Assembly: GCA_013396915.1 (NCBI GenBank)
Contig: VWZL01000112.1
Coordinates: 210-64,209 of the forward strand
From: Stercorarius parasiticus
Taxonomy: Eukaryota; Chordata; Aves; Charadriiformes; Stercorariidae
Length of the DNA: 64,000 nucleotides
Direction: 5' to 3'
Both the position numbers and the translations under genes were made by a program. Every line of letters starts with the position of its first letter. The stretch's first letter is position 1. This document shows positions 1 to 11,699 of this stretch, in pieces. A model generated the notes under the pieces. That model saw nothing but the letters and a program-made list of their open reading frames with translations, ran no database searches and was not told the DNA's origin.

Positions 1-684
1 CATTCAGCACCTCAGCCTTCTCCATATCCTGGGTGACCAGGTCTCCCGTCTCCTTCCTGAGACGGCCCACATCTTCCCTAGTCTTGCCTTTACCCCTGAC
101 GTACTTATAGAAGTTTTTCTTGTTATCCTTGATGCCCCTAGCCAGATTTAATTCTATCTGGGCTTTAGCTTGCCTAATCTGGTTCCTGGTCACTCGGACA
201 GTTTCTCTGTACTCCATCCAGTCAACCCCTCCTTGCTTCCACCCTCTGTAGGCCTCCTTTTTTCTTTTGAGCTTGTCCAGGAGCTCTTTGCTAATCCACG
301 CAGGCCTCCTGGCATTTTTGCCTGACTTCTTCATTCTTGGGATGCACCACTCCTGAGCTTGGAGGAGGTGAACCTTGAATACTAACCAGCTCTCTTGGGC
401 CCCTCTTCCCTCCAGTACTTTTTGCCATGTTACCCTGCCAAGCAGGTCCCTCAAGAGGCCAAAGTCTGCTCTCTTGAAGTCCAGGGTAGTGAGCTTGCTG
501 CGTGCTCTCCTCGCTGCCCGAAAGATCTTGAATTCAACCATGTCATGATCACTGCAGCCGAGGCTACCCTTGAGCTTGTCACTCACCACCAGCCCCTCCT
601 TGTTGGTAAGGACAAGGTCCAGCATAGTTCCTCTCCTTGTTGGCTTCTCTTCCATTTGAAGAAGAAAGTTGTCATCGACATTCA
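1..684 (-). mobile_element. CR1-like LINE, ORF2 interior (endonuclease end to RT linker), runs off left edge
   Basis: Read on the minus strand, the frame is open from about 684 to the window edge, roughly 228 codons with no stop. Its start matches the C-terminal part of an AP-endonuclease domain: a [13 protein letters not shown] stretch followed by [10 protein letters not shown], which carries the conserved S-D-H triad of CR1 endonucleases. The basic linker before the RT follows ([20 protein letters not shown], then [18 protein letters not shown]). In an active element this protein nicks the target and reverse-transcribes its own RNA. No start codon is visible because the element is 5'-truncated near 684. 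The RT domain would lie to the left, outside the window. Family assignment is from protein recognition. Whether the rest is intact cannot be seen. Confidence 0.88.
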
Positions 685-904
685 TAGAATCCTGCAAAGA
701 TTTACATAAATTTCTGGAGCATTTGGAGTATTCAAACATTAAAAGGACAAAATTTGCAGTTGATAAAAATTATTCAGGGTAGTCAAAAGTAAAACAAAAC
801 ACAATGAAATACAGAAGGATGTAATGATTTTGAATGTCCATGTAACAAAATGAAAGATGAAATTCAGTGCTGATAAGCAAAGATTAATGAATAGTGAAAA
901 ATGT

Positions 905-1137
905 AACTTGAACTTTAGACATTAGGAAGAAGTTCTTTACAATGAGGGTGGTGAGGCACTGGAATACGTCGCCCAGAGAGGTGGTGGAGGCCTCATCCCT
1001 GGAGACATTCAAGGCCAGGCTTGATGAGTCTCTGGGCAACCTGATCTAATTGAAGATGTCCCTGCTTACTGCAGGGGCGTTGGACTAGATGATCTTTAAG
1101 GTCCCTTCCAACCCAACACATTCTATGATTCTATGAA
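905..1137 (+). mobile_element. CR1 3' end fragment
   Basis: The last codons of CR1 ORF2 are recognisable (a frame reading like '[30 protein letters not shown]'-type CR1 C-termini, in decayed form). The short 3' UTR follows, with GGACTAGATGATCTTTAAGG, TCCCTTCCAACCC and a terminal ATTCTATGATTCTATGA. The insertion is 5'-truncated, as is normal for CR1, and no target-site duplication is expected. Confidence 0.92.
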
Positions 1138-1288
1138 TAAAATTTCAAATTTAGTTGTTAACACATATTGTTACTTCCATATTAAGGAGTAAGAAATACT
1201 GAATAAACTAAAAGTATCAGCTTGAAAAAGTGCTAAATGAGGTAAGTTACAGCATTAGTCCATAAAATTACAAATACAGGGAAAATGA

Positions 1289-1355
1289 ATAGGGAAGTTG
1301 GACTCAATGATCTTAAAGGTCTTTTCCAACCTAAGTAGTTCTATGATTCCATGAT
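1289..1355 (+). mobile_element. CR1 extreme 3' tail
   Basis: This short stretch keeps only the CR1 3' UTR: TTGGACTCAATGATCTTAAAGG, then TTTTCCAACCTA and a terminal TTCTATGATTCCATGAT repeat. It has the same orientation as the fragment about 150 bp upstream but is a separate, more diverged insertion. Confidence 0.85.
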
Positions 1356-4300
1356 TTACTGTTTCTCCTAATGTAAAACCTTATGATGAAATTACCAGAT
1401 ATCTTGCTTGAAATAAATAAAAGGAAGAACTTTTCACACACTATATTTAAATTGTGGAACTCTTTTTTTCCCACCAGATAGTGTACAACCCAAAAGCATA
1501 AATGTGTTAAAAAAAAGAATGAGATAAATTAATGAAGAGTAGATGCATCAATAGTTTGTAAGTACAATGGTGTAAGTGAAACCTCCAGTTACAGAAGTTC
1601 CTAACCCGCAAATTGCTGTAAAATCTAAGAATATACTAGAGTAAAAATAAATTTCTATTTATTTATTTAGTTAATTAGTTAATTTATTTCTTAGACAATC
1701 TTTTTTGCAACTATCAGGCAGGGGTTGGTTGACTGGCCAGACCTTTGAACTGATCCAGATTAGCTCTTTTTACATTCTTACGTATGATTCAACATACCAT
1801 GTTCTTAGCAAATATATTTGATTAGTGTTCCTATGAAATTTTTATGATTTTTACCCCATTTATAATAATTGTTTCTACATTAATTTTTATAACTTTGCAT
1901 ATATATCACAGGTCTGAATAAATGGAAACAGTGTGTCTTATCTTGTCAGTGCAGTCAGTTGAATGAACATTTATAAATACATATTGTAAATAATGTCTCC
2001 TTTCCAGCTATAAAATCATTCTTGAAACAAAAATTAATGCATTTCTCATTCACAAAGTCAATTCAAACAGAATTCCCAGTAAATGGATTCTTCATAAAAA
2101 CATCTCTAATTTTTTCATTATCTGCTATTTTTCTTTCCTAAATCACCTAAGTTGCTTATGAGATTCGTTTTGTTCTCTTGTGGGATTTTTACATAGGCTT
2201 TCCACATTTCCAAGTGGCAGCAACCAGAATCTTTACTGCAATGCTAGCTTTTTTTCACAGTGTATGCCTTGCCCCGGAGGACTAAAAGAAACACTGGAGA
2301 AATGACTTCAGAGCTGGGGTAATCACCTGCCCCATGACTCTGCTATACATTGTCTTCCAAGCTCCATTTATTGGAGTCAGAGAGAAGTCAGAAGTACAGA
2401 TGACAATTTAATAAATATCACTACATTTTGCAGCTTGACCTGCTGTATTTCAGACAGCTTTACAATTCATTGCCCCTTACAATATATGACATTTGGCCCC
2501 AGCTAGGAACCTAGTGCATCCACAGCCCTCAAGGGTTTGGTTGCTGGTGCCCAAGGCTGACTCTGACACAGGTCAGCTGGGTGACCTGGGACCAGTCTAC
2601 AGGGTGACAAAGAGATGAGAGAAGCCTTATTTGGGCCTTCCCCCTCTGTACTCAGAAGCTGCTTTCAAGCTCAGGCCCTCTGCTGGATTTCCCATGAACC
2701 CTTATAAAAGCCAAACCACTCAGCACTTTCCTAGAATTAAAAATTAATATCTTCCACCAAAATAATTCTAAAAGAATCCACAAACACAGTGGCATTTTTT
2801 CCCTGTGGGTATTTTTTGTGCCTTTTGTATTGTGTGAGATTTCTAACTTTAATCTTAATGAAGGGAGGAAGGAGCAACAAAAATCATTAGAGACAACTAG
2901 AAGTCTTAAAGAGTGCAGTTCCCTTGTATTGAATACACACTGGCAAATATTAATTTCAGTTTCATATTCCTATCAGGTGTAGGATGCATGCTAATTTTCT
3001 CATGCACTAGCACAGCATGATTTATTAATTTTATATATGAATCACACCTTTCCGAAGTCATCTGTTGCCTGTAGCAGAGTTTACTTGAACCATAATTTGC
3101 AGTACTGTATTCTGACCAGAATTTTTCATCAATTCAAACACAGTAATTCTACTGTCTGGGAACTGTGATATTGCCATGACCTTTCCATCTTCTGCTCTTT
3201 ATTTCTCATTCACTGATGATTTCCATGCAATTTGATGTAGTTTAGACTTCATTATTATACTTGATAGCTCTACTTCATTACGCTTTTTTTTCCCCACATT
3301 GAATGGAGGTTTTATGTAACTCAGGTTTTGACTGCAGTATGCAATTGTTTGCTACAGGCTGACTACAATGTCTACGTGTTTGAGAAGATGATTAGAAAAA
3401 GCTAACTCCTCTTTCCTTGTATATTCCCCCCCCCAGAAGAAAACATATGATGAAAAACGAAGGACCCAAGGGAAGACTGGTAATACTTCCAAATATATCT
3501 ATTTATTATTCACATGCAGAGTAAAGCTGAAGATACAGGCAGTATCATCTACATCCTCATGTTCATGTAAAACAGGCTCATGTTTCTTTCAAAGGGACTA
3601 TGCATAAGTGAGTGATCAACAATTCAAGTGAAGTTCAAAATGCTATTGAAAATTTTAAATAAAAGATCAGTAAATCCTATATGAAGTGTTACAGATAAAT
3701 GTAAAGGGTAGAGCAATTTAAATAAAGTTATTTCAAGCATTAGGCAATAATTATGCTACTAACGTTTCATTTCGTTTCAAAAAGGGCAAACTATTTGAAG
3801 GTCATTGAAATTGGTACTCTTAACTCACAAAGGCACTTTCAGAATATCAGCAGTAAGATGCATAGTATGTTACCTTGAAAACTTAAAAAAAAGACTGAAC
3901 TAGTAAATATGTATTTGTAATAGAGTCTTGGTGGTCTTGAATTGGGAATCTTTATTTAATTCTCAAATTTTAGGTGTTTAGCAACCATAATCGTAATTTT
4001 GAACTGAGATATATTTGGGTACACAATACTTTCCCCTCCATATCCTCTTCCACTTTTTCCTCAAAAGAAAATAGAAGCTGACACCAACTACTACTTCCTG
4101 AGACTATATTGTTTTGGAAAGAGAAAGGAATGATAAGTACTTGAGCCCTTGCTATCTATCAAATTGGAACCTGGATGGGCTTAAATCCTAGAAGTTGTCA
4201 GGTCGGGGCTTTGCAGCTGAATGGTTCAATCAGTAGCTTTTTAAAGTGTACTATAGTAATTAGCTCTTACATTAACTGTCTGCTCTGGAAAGAATTTCAC

Positions 4301-4400
4301 TTTAATCCACTCTATAAGGATCCCAACAGTTGAGGTCTTCTGTGTTTTTTTGTTGTGTGTTTTTTTGGGTTGAGGTTTTCTTTTGTTTGTTTGTTGGATT
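1356..4400. other. No gene seen; AT-rich desert with one GC-richer patch
   Basis: I see no open frame of note and no recognisable repeat over most of this stretch. About 2480-2710 is richer in G+C than its surroundings and could be an old, unrecognised repeat or a conserved non-coding segment, but I cannot assign it. The right end passes into a T/G-rich simple stretch. Confidence 0.6.
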
Positions 4401-4431
4401 TAATTTGGTTTGGTTTGGTTTGGGTTTTTTT
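4329..4431. repeat. T/G-rich low-complexity tract with (TTTGG)n
   Basis: Runs of T broken by G lead into a short pentamer array (TTTGG repeated about four times near 4405-4425) and an octa-T. This is simple-sequence DNA with no coding potential. Confidence 0.8.
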
Positions 4432-7107
4432 TGACTCTTCAGCTTTTTAATTTCCCATTGCCTTTAGCTGGTATTAAAGGAAGGGTATTTGGACAGGGGA
4501 TAATTAGTACTATGGTCATAGTAGATTATATAGTAACAACAGTTTGCATGTTAAGATAATTTAATATAGAAAGTAGAGTGAAGAGCCTTAAAGCATTTGA
4601 AATTTTTCAGCATTCAGAAATTTAAGTAATTTTTACTTTGAACCTTTACGTACTGTTGTCCTTGCAATGATGGTAATGCACTACATACACAGACTGTTGT
4701 ACATAAAGATTTCAATGAAATCATTCTTCATTCAGTCACTACTTTGTTGATGGCATTTATGTCAGACAAGACATTTGTTTTTCTCAGGTTTAAATTAGAA
4801 GTCAGCCAGTTAGAATCAATAGAGTTACTCTAGCATAAAATAGAGAAAGATGAGAGTCCCAGAGATAGTGAGCAGAAGGACCACCTACCAATGCAAGTAG
4901 AAATAAAAGACAAAGTGAAGTTTTTGGAGAGTATTTCTAAAATAGCATAAAGATTTCTTGACACTTCATTATAGCTAATTTGGAAAGGCCCTGAGACTCA
5001 GTCAGCAGACTGGATCCTTGTGATCCTGAAGGACAGTAAGCAAAATATGGGGACATGTAGGTAAAAACCTGCACATTCTTTCTTTGTTCTTGTTTTTCTC
5101 ACTGGACAAAAACAGGGAGAGGCACTGATGCCAGATACAGGCATCCATATTTCTCCCAGGTCACTGATGATTCCATGGGCAACCAGAGTCATGTAGAAAT
5201 GGGATTCTTTTTTTTTTTTTTTCATTACTTTTGTGCCATTCAAACACTAGACTTAAATTCAATTCTCATTTGTATTTATGCATATTCAAAATAAGCATGA
5301 GACCTCCTTAATGAACTCAAGAAATTTCTTCTGGGATACAGGTTCTTTATTGCAGTTGATTTTTCTATGTTAATGGGAGATTGGAGAGCCAGCTGTTTTA
5401 AACATCCAGACTTCATAACACTTGTGGGCCAGAGAGCAGACGTTTCTAAAACTTTCTAAAACATCCAGAACTGCCTGTAAGCAGTAAACAACAATTGACA
5501 TTTTAGTATCAGAGAAAAAAATACATATAAACGCACCACAGCAGTGTTCTGTAATGGAAAGATAAGTAGCATTAAATATATTTAAAATATATATATATAT
5601 TATACTGATTCTTGAAATGCAACTGTATTTCATGGAAATCTGTAGATTGCTTATCGAAAGAATAAAAATTGGTAATTTCACTGAGAATATGCCATGATCT
5701 AATCTACAATATGGAGGCTAGCCTTGCAAGACTGAAAACTTTCTATATCAATAGATATCAAACTGGGTAGGTAACGAAAACATTAATTCACTAAGAAACA
5801 ATTATGTGATTTTCAGTCATTTTTGAATACCATCCCATTCTTTACAAAATACATAACTGAGTGTGTTTATTTGATGAAAAATGTTAACATGCAGGTATAT
5901 TTTTCACAATGAATGTGAGCAACTCTTTTTTTTTCTTTTTTTTGGGGGGGAGGGAGAAGACACAAGCTTAAGGAGTCCTTAACAGAAGATAATTGCTTTT
6001 AATTGCTTTTTTCTGAAAGTGATTTGAAATATATTTACTGTAGTGTACTGCAACTAACAGTTCTATTCATTCAAAGTTTCATTATGTATTAAACTCAGAG
6101 GGAAAAGTAACTTCCAGAAAAGTAATCTATTTACCTTCTCAAACTCATAGACACTGATTGTAGTCAGTATGAAATGCATTCAGGTGTCTAAAAATGTCTT
6201 GTTTCTTGACATATTAATTTAATAATTTTGCCTTATGACCATTCAGCAGTAAAAGCTGCTCAACCAATTAGCAAAATAAACATTTTAAAAGTGAAGTTGC
6301 ATTCCTAATTACTTATAAAGCTTCAAAACACATTTTTCTATACACATTCATTTTTTCATTTATACTATTGTCAATATTATAAAATGAAAAGGCTATTGAG
6401 TATGTTGTTTATAGAAATCGCATTTTTAGACAAAAAAATAATGAATGATAGACCTATACATTCTTTGAACAGCAGTCATATCATAACATATTTGACAATT
6501 GTAACATTTGTGTATGCAGTTCTTCACAAAAAGTAGTTTTAGGGAAAAAAGATTTATCTCAGCAAACTACTATTAGGAGATCATTTAATTTCATTCAGAT
6601 CTCAGCTTTTTAGACTCTTAAACTGTAAAAAAGCAAATAGGTTATTGTAACTAAATCTGAGTATATGAAACATTGTGACAGAATAGCTGACAAGTGACAC
6701 TTGCTCTTGTTTAAAGTGAAGATTATACATAACCTAAGTTTTGAATATCTAGAAAATAATGAACCAGTTGCTCAATACAGTCTTTCATTTGCTTAATACC
6801 AGCACTGAAGGTGACATAAGTGATTTCTGTAGTAAATTTGTTTTACTTTGATTGGAAATTGATTAGGAACACACACAAACTCCTTTGCAGTGTCTTAGCT
6901 GCGGAGTTGCAATTTCGCACTGAGAGTCAGTGTCAAATAGTTGTCTTTTTTTTTTTCGTACTACTCAAAGTGGATTTTTGTGGGTAAGATGACTGTGGTC
7001 TAGGAGTTAGAATGATTAAAAAAAAAAAAATCACACTCTTTAGTAGAATTTAAACGGCATCAAACTTCTCAAGGTGACTAGTAGAGCATTGTAAGTATTA
7101 TCCTTTC
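4432..7107. other. No gene seen; AT-rich with homopolymers and a short (TA)n
   Basis: The interval has a T homopolymer near 5206-5222, a TA dinucleotide tract near 5587-5601 and an A run near 7019-7030. The open frames on both strands (for example 4998-5243 and 5370-5681, minus) are low in complexity and show no domain. I see nothing else. Confidence 0.6.
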
Positions 7108-8296
7108 CATAGAATCATAGAATCGTTTTGGTCGAAAGAGACCTTTAAGATCATCTAGTCCAACCATTAACCTGACACTGAAGTTACCAGTAAACCATGT
7201 CCCTCAGCACTACATCTACACATCTTTTACATACCAACCACTCAGCCACTTCCCTGGGCAGCCTGTTCCAATGCTTGATAACCCTTTCAGTGAATATTTT
7301 TTTCCTAATATCCAGTCTAAACCTCTCCTGGCACACCTTGAGGCCATTTCCTCTTGTCCTATCACCTGTCATTTGAGAGGAGAGACTGACCCCCACCTCT
7401 CTACAACCTCCTTTCAAGTAATTGTAGAGAGTGTTAAGGTCTCCCCTCAGCTTCCGTTTCTCCAGGCTAAACAATCCCAGTTCTCTCAGCTGCTCCTCAT
7501 AAGACTTGTGCTCTAGACCCCTCACCAGCTTTGTTGCTCTTCTGTGGTAGTGTTTCAACACCTCAATGTTTTTCTTGTAGTGAGGGGCCCAAAACTGGAC
7601 ACAGTATTCAAGGTGTGGCCTCACCAGTGCCAAGTATAGATCTCTTCCCTAGTCCTGCTGGCCACGCTATTTCTGATACAAGCCAGGATGCTATTCTTGG
7701 CAACCTGGGCACACTGCTGGCTGCTGACCAATACCCTCAGATCCTTTTCCACCTGGCAACTTTCCAGGCACACTTCCCCAGGCCTGAAGCATTGCATGGG
7801 GTTCTTGTGACCCAAGTGCAGGACACGGTACGTTAGCTATATTGAGCCTCATGCCATTGGCCTCGTCCCATCGATCCATCCTGTCCAGATCCCTCTGCAA
7901 AGCCTTCCTACCCTCAAGCAGATAACACTCCTGCCCAACTTGGTGTTGTCTGCAAACTTACTGAGGGCGCGCTCAACCCCCTCCTCCAGATCATTGATAA
8001 AGATATTAAACAGAACTGGCCCCAATACTGATCCCTGGGTAACACTACTTGTGACCCACCACCAACTGGATTTAACTCCATTCACCATAACTCTTTGAGC
8101 CTGGTCATCCTGGAAGTTTTTCACACAGTGAAGTGTACGTGCATCCAAGCCATGAGCAGCCAGTTTCTCCAGGAGAATGCTGTGGGAAACAGCATCAAAG
8201 GCTACAGCCTTTCCTTCATCCACCAAGTGGGTCACCTTGTCATAGATGGAGATCAGATTAGTCAAGCAGGACGTGCCTTTCATAACCCATGCTGAC
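7108..8296 (-). mobile_element. CR1 LINE, minus strand, 5'-truncated
   Basis: The 3' terminus lies at 7108-7123 as the complement of the tandem ATTCTATG motif. Read on the minus strand, the element runs from the middle of the reverse transcriptase (near 8296) through the C-terminal region to a 3' UTR of about 75 bp. The truncation point falls where the protein would read 'HGF' just before the SCLTN block of CR1 RTs. It is an old insertion with frameshifts. Confidence 0.93.
7184..8292 (-). pseudogene. Decayed CR1 ORF2 (RT palm/thumb and C-terminus)
   Basis: The coding remnant is spread over several frames: 8283-7849 carries the RT core, 7900-7621 the middle, and 7633-7184 the C-terminus. In the RT part, the [20 protein letters not shown] block and the [20 protein letters not shown] block are clear. 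The catalytic box, canonically F-A-D-D, reads F-A-D-N (7945-7956), so its second aspartate is lost. The motif A region is also damaged: the usual Y-L-D-F-S-K-A-F-D is shortened to an [15 protein letters not shown] remnant. Together with the frameshifts this rules out activity. The C-terminal frame shows the CR1-typical [18 protein letters not shown]. Confidence 0.88.
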
Positions 8297-11200
8297 GGTG
8301 TACCAAAGTAGTATTTGATTATGTTTGTACTGATGACTAACTGGAATTAGGATCTGAGTTTAAGCATTGCCACCATAATCTCATGAACATTGTTTAGTTG
8401 TTAGGTCACTCCTTGTGTCTATTTTGGATTATTCCAAGTAGCTCTCTCCAAGACAAATCTGCATTACAATTGTCCATCCCAAAACATTGTGAGCGTGAAT
8501 AAGTCAGTGCTACTTAATCATGGGGGACGGGATCTACATTGCTTTCTTATTTTGCGATATGTATATATATCCTCTAAAACAGTTGTATTAGATCATGATT
8601 TTCATAGATTCATTATGAGGCAAAGCAGTGGTTATAATTCTGGTGAGAGTCATTAAACACATGTTAGAATAAAGATAAAACTTAGGAAGATTGGGAGGAA
8701 AGAAGAAGGTCAAAAGAGATGCTGGAAACAGAGGTTAAAAGGAATCAGTAAAACAGAGTGACTCCTACTTGGACAATGCAAAGGGAAGTACAGTTCCCTC
8801 GAATTTAGCTTCTTTTTTGTCCATTCCTTCACTGAACGAAGTAGATAAAATCTGTGTTTCCTGAAGAGTATCAGATTGTTTCATGACTTATTGAAAGCCC
8901 CTATATGATCACAATATTGATGAAATACTATTTCCTGTCCAACTGCAGATGTGGACTGATCAAGCCACAAAAGATAGGTCAGAAAGCTTCCACACTTCTA
9001 GGTGTTTACAGAAACAGCATCTTTTTTTTTTTTTTTTTTTATGGTAATAGCATCCAGTCTGAGCAGACTGACTGCTGTCCATTTCTAAGGCAAGACACAA
9101 CTAAACAAATGTAGATTTTATAATGGAGACAACTCTATTTGAGTTTGCTATCTAGTCAGTGAAGAAAGGCAAGAATTTCTACACAAGTATTACTCTTTTG
9201 GAATTTTGGCTGTCTAAAATATATCAGGAAAATCCATGTCCTAAAAATCTCTATTTCTCCACTTTAAATCAAAAAGGATCCTAAGCATGAGTTGATCAGA
9301 TATAGCCATTCCTCATGCATATACTGTAGGAGAAAGTAACCCGCCAAGCCATATCCACAGTCTTTGTTATTTCCAGGTCTTGTCAACTTAAGGAGGTCCC
9401 TAAGTGAGCTGCTAGTTTGTATCTCCAAGAAGTCTCTGAAGTCATTCTGCTCAGCTGTATGGATGATGAGCATCTACTTCATCCTTTTTGACTAAAACAC
9501 ATTGCACAGGCCTACAACTCCCCAGCTCTTGGACATACCCCACAACTGCAACCAGTGACTGTTCATCTCCGTGAGCTTCCTCGCTCACGTTTCCATACCA
9601 GTTTCCATGGCCTCTGAAAATCAAGCTATTTTTCATCATTAGCATCCTTCACATCATCTCCATATTTCTCCTCCATTGTCTCATTAGAGAAAAATCTATC
9701 TAATAAATCTCAGTCTCATCATGAAACTTCCAGTATTAGTAACAAGGAGGATGAAAATTGCATGGAAGAATGCTTAGTAGAGACATCATAATACACAGAG
9801 AAATTTTTGTGAATAGACACATTCTGTAGGGAAAAAAATTTCAATAACCTACCCCGTGTATTTAGGAGTCTGTTTACATGAAAGCAATAATTTCTTCCTT
9901 TAGGAGTGAAGAGGTTCTAAGAAAAAAAAAATGTCCTTGACTGTTTTTTAAATAGATACCAGGAGGACAGCAATTTATTCCAGAACAACGCAATAATTAA
10001 AAGATGACTACATAGAAAAATAATGCTGGGCAACATAGATCATTGATTCCAGCAAAACAAATGGTGAAGTTCTTCAGTACAAAGCTAAGTACTCAAAAAG
10101 AAAGAAGAGAAACAAAGAAAGGAGGCCACAGAGTATAGCTGATCCCCTGACACTAGTGGCTATGGAGTCACCCTGGGAACTTACACAGTGGAGAGATGCA
10201 TTGGAGAAGCTCATCTCCAGTTGCATCTCATTGACAATTCTCTACAATACTTATATTTTCAGTGAAGGAGCTCAGAAGAGTCCCTTGACATTATTTTCAT
10301 TGTCCATTCACACTTTCTGAATTCCTGAATATAGCTTTTTATGTGTGATTTGTGTGTCTAAGCTTCTATCACAGACAATGGCAGGCAGGGCTGTAATTTG
10401 CTTTCCTAAAAACGGTTGTCTACTGCATTTATAATGTTTTATGATATCCTCCTGGTCCCAGGGCTCCTCCAGAAGGCCATTTACGTCCCACAGATATTTT
10501 GCCTTATTTGCTTGCCCCCTACAGGCATATTAGATTCTCTAGGACTTTTCAGATCGTGCAAGACATCTGTTATTTGGCAACTTCATGGAGCATCTGATAT
10601 TCATTACCTTTAATGGCAGCTTACACATCTAGAGATGTACGCACCTAAAGGGAATCTCACGCTAAGATTTGTCTGAAACTTCTCTCCACTGTTCCTCAGA
10701 TGTCTTTTGAGTGACACCAACTGCTTTTGTCTAATAGAATGATGTGGTATGGTTCTCGGAATAGTTCACTTAAAGGATTTCTCAAAAAAAGTTATATACA
10801 CAAGCACCAGACTTTCCTTTCTCTACCGCCCCAGTTATCTTCCATCTTATCATTGCACTTTGAAATGGCAGCATCCTCACACAGACTCATACTACACTTC
10901 AAAATATATGATACATGCCCTCCATTTCACGCAGTAGAAGAACAGTACTCTGAAAGCTATCGCAAAGCCCTTGTATTATTTCAGATACTTTTAACTTAGG
11001 AAAAAATCTTTTTAAAAATAACATTCACATGAAAAATACTAATTAAGCCTTAATTCCTGCACTAGATAAGAAACAAGCCCAAGGACCATGTAATGTGGAC
11101 AGCTAGTTTGTGCCAGGGGAAGCTAGCCCTCTGTATAGATGTAAGTCACCAGGCTTAAGAATCTGTCCCTCTATTATTTAGTGGTATAGACAAAGTCAGA

Positions 11201-11660
11201 TGGTTAATAATGTCTTACTGGTTAATAAACAACAACCAATATCAAATTTTGAAAACTTTAATTCCTTTAACCTACTTGAAAATTTAAAAATTCATTATTG
11301 ATACTAGAAAAAAAAATATATTCCAGATCTATAGGCAATGTATGAGGATAATTCATCTCCCTACAGTAACCCAAAATACTGGTTGATGTTCCTCACAAAA
11401 GATTTTCATTCCATTCTTAAAAGATTAGAGTAAGCATAATTAGTATGATCAATCCTTTGTTCCATTACTTGTTGCTTCTTTTACATCTTGTCAATTAAGT
11501 CATGGACAATCTTTTTGCAGGGAGAGAGAACTACAATGCCCATTCTACTCCAAACCCGTAAAACTCCACTTACAACACCATGATATACTTCTGTACAGAG
11601 AAAAGTTGATTGACAGTCTTTATTGACTTCTGATGGAAAATGTCAGTGATCCTGGGGCAG
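8297..11660. other. No gene seen; AT-rich unique sequence
   Basis: Apart from a 20-base T run at about 9021-9041, I see nothing recognisable. The small open frames here (for example 9451-9645 minus, 10416-10613 plus) lack domains and lack convincing splice signals. Confidence 0.55.
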
Positions 11661-11699
11661 CGAGGCGAGGCAAGGCAAGGCAAGGCAAAGAAAGGAAAG
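11659..11699 (+). repeat. (GGCAA)n pentamer microsatellite
   Basis: Five-base units GAGGC, GAGGC, AAGGC, AAGGC, AAGGC pass into an A/G-rich tail (AAAGAAAGGAAAG). The CpG-containing first units probably keep the older sequence, with AAGGC as a mutated form. Confidence 0.85.

Noticed and set aside
395..709. Plus-strand open frame of 104 codons
   Set aside because: It lies antisense to the CR1 ORF2 frame, which carries recognisable endonuclease and linker motifs. It is a shadow.
2480..2710. GC-richer patch with a GGTCAGCTGGGTGACCTGGG stretch resembling a MIR-like SINE
   Set aside because: The similarity is limited to a short, low-information block. I could not follow it outward in either direction.
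9021..9041. T homopolymer as a possible LINE or processed-gene tail on the minus strand
   Set aside because: No coding or repeat sequence adjoins it. CR1 elements do not end in poly(A), and no target duplication was seen.
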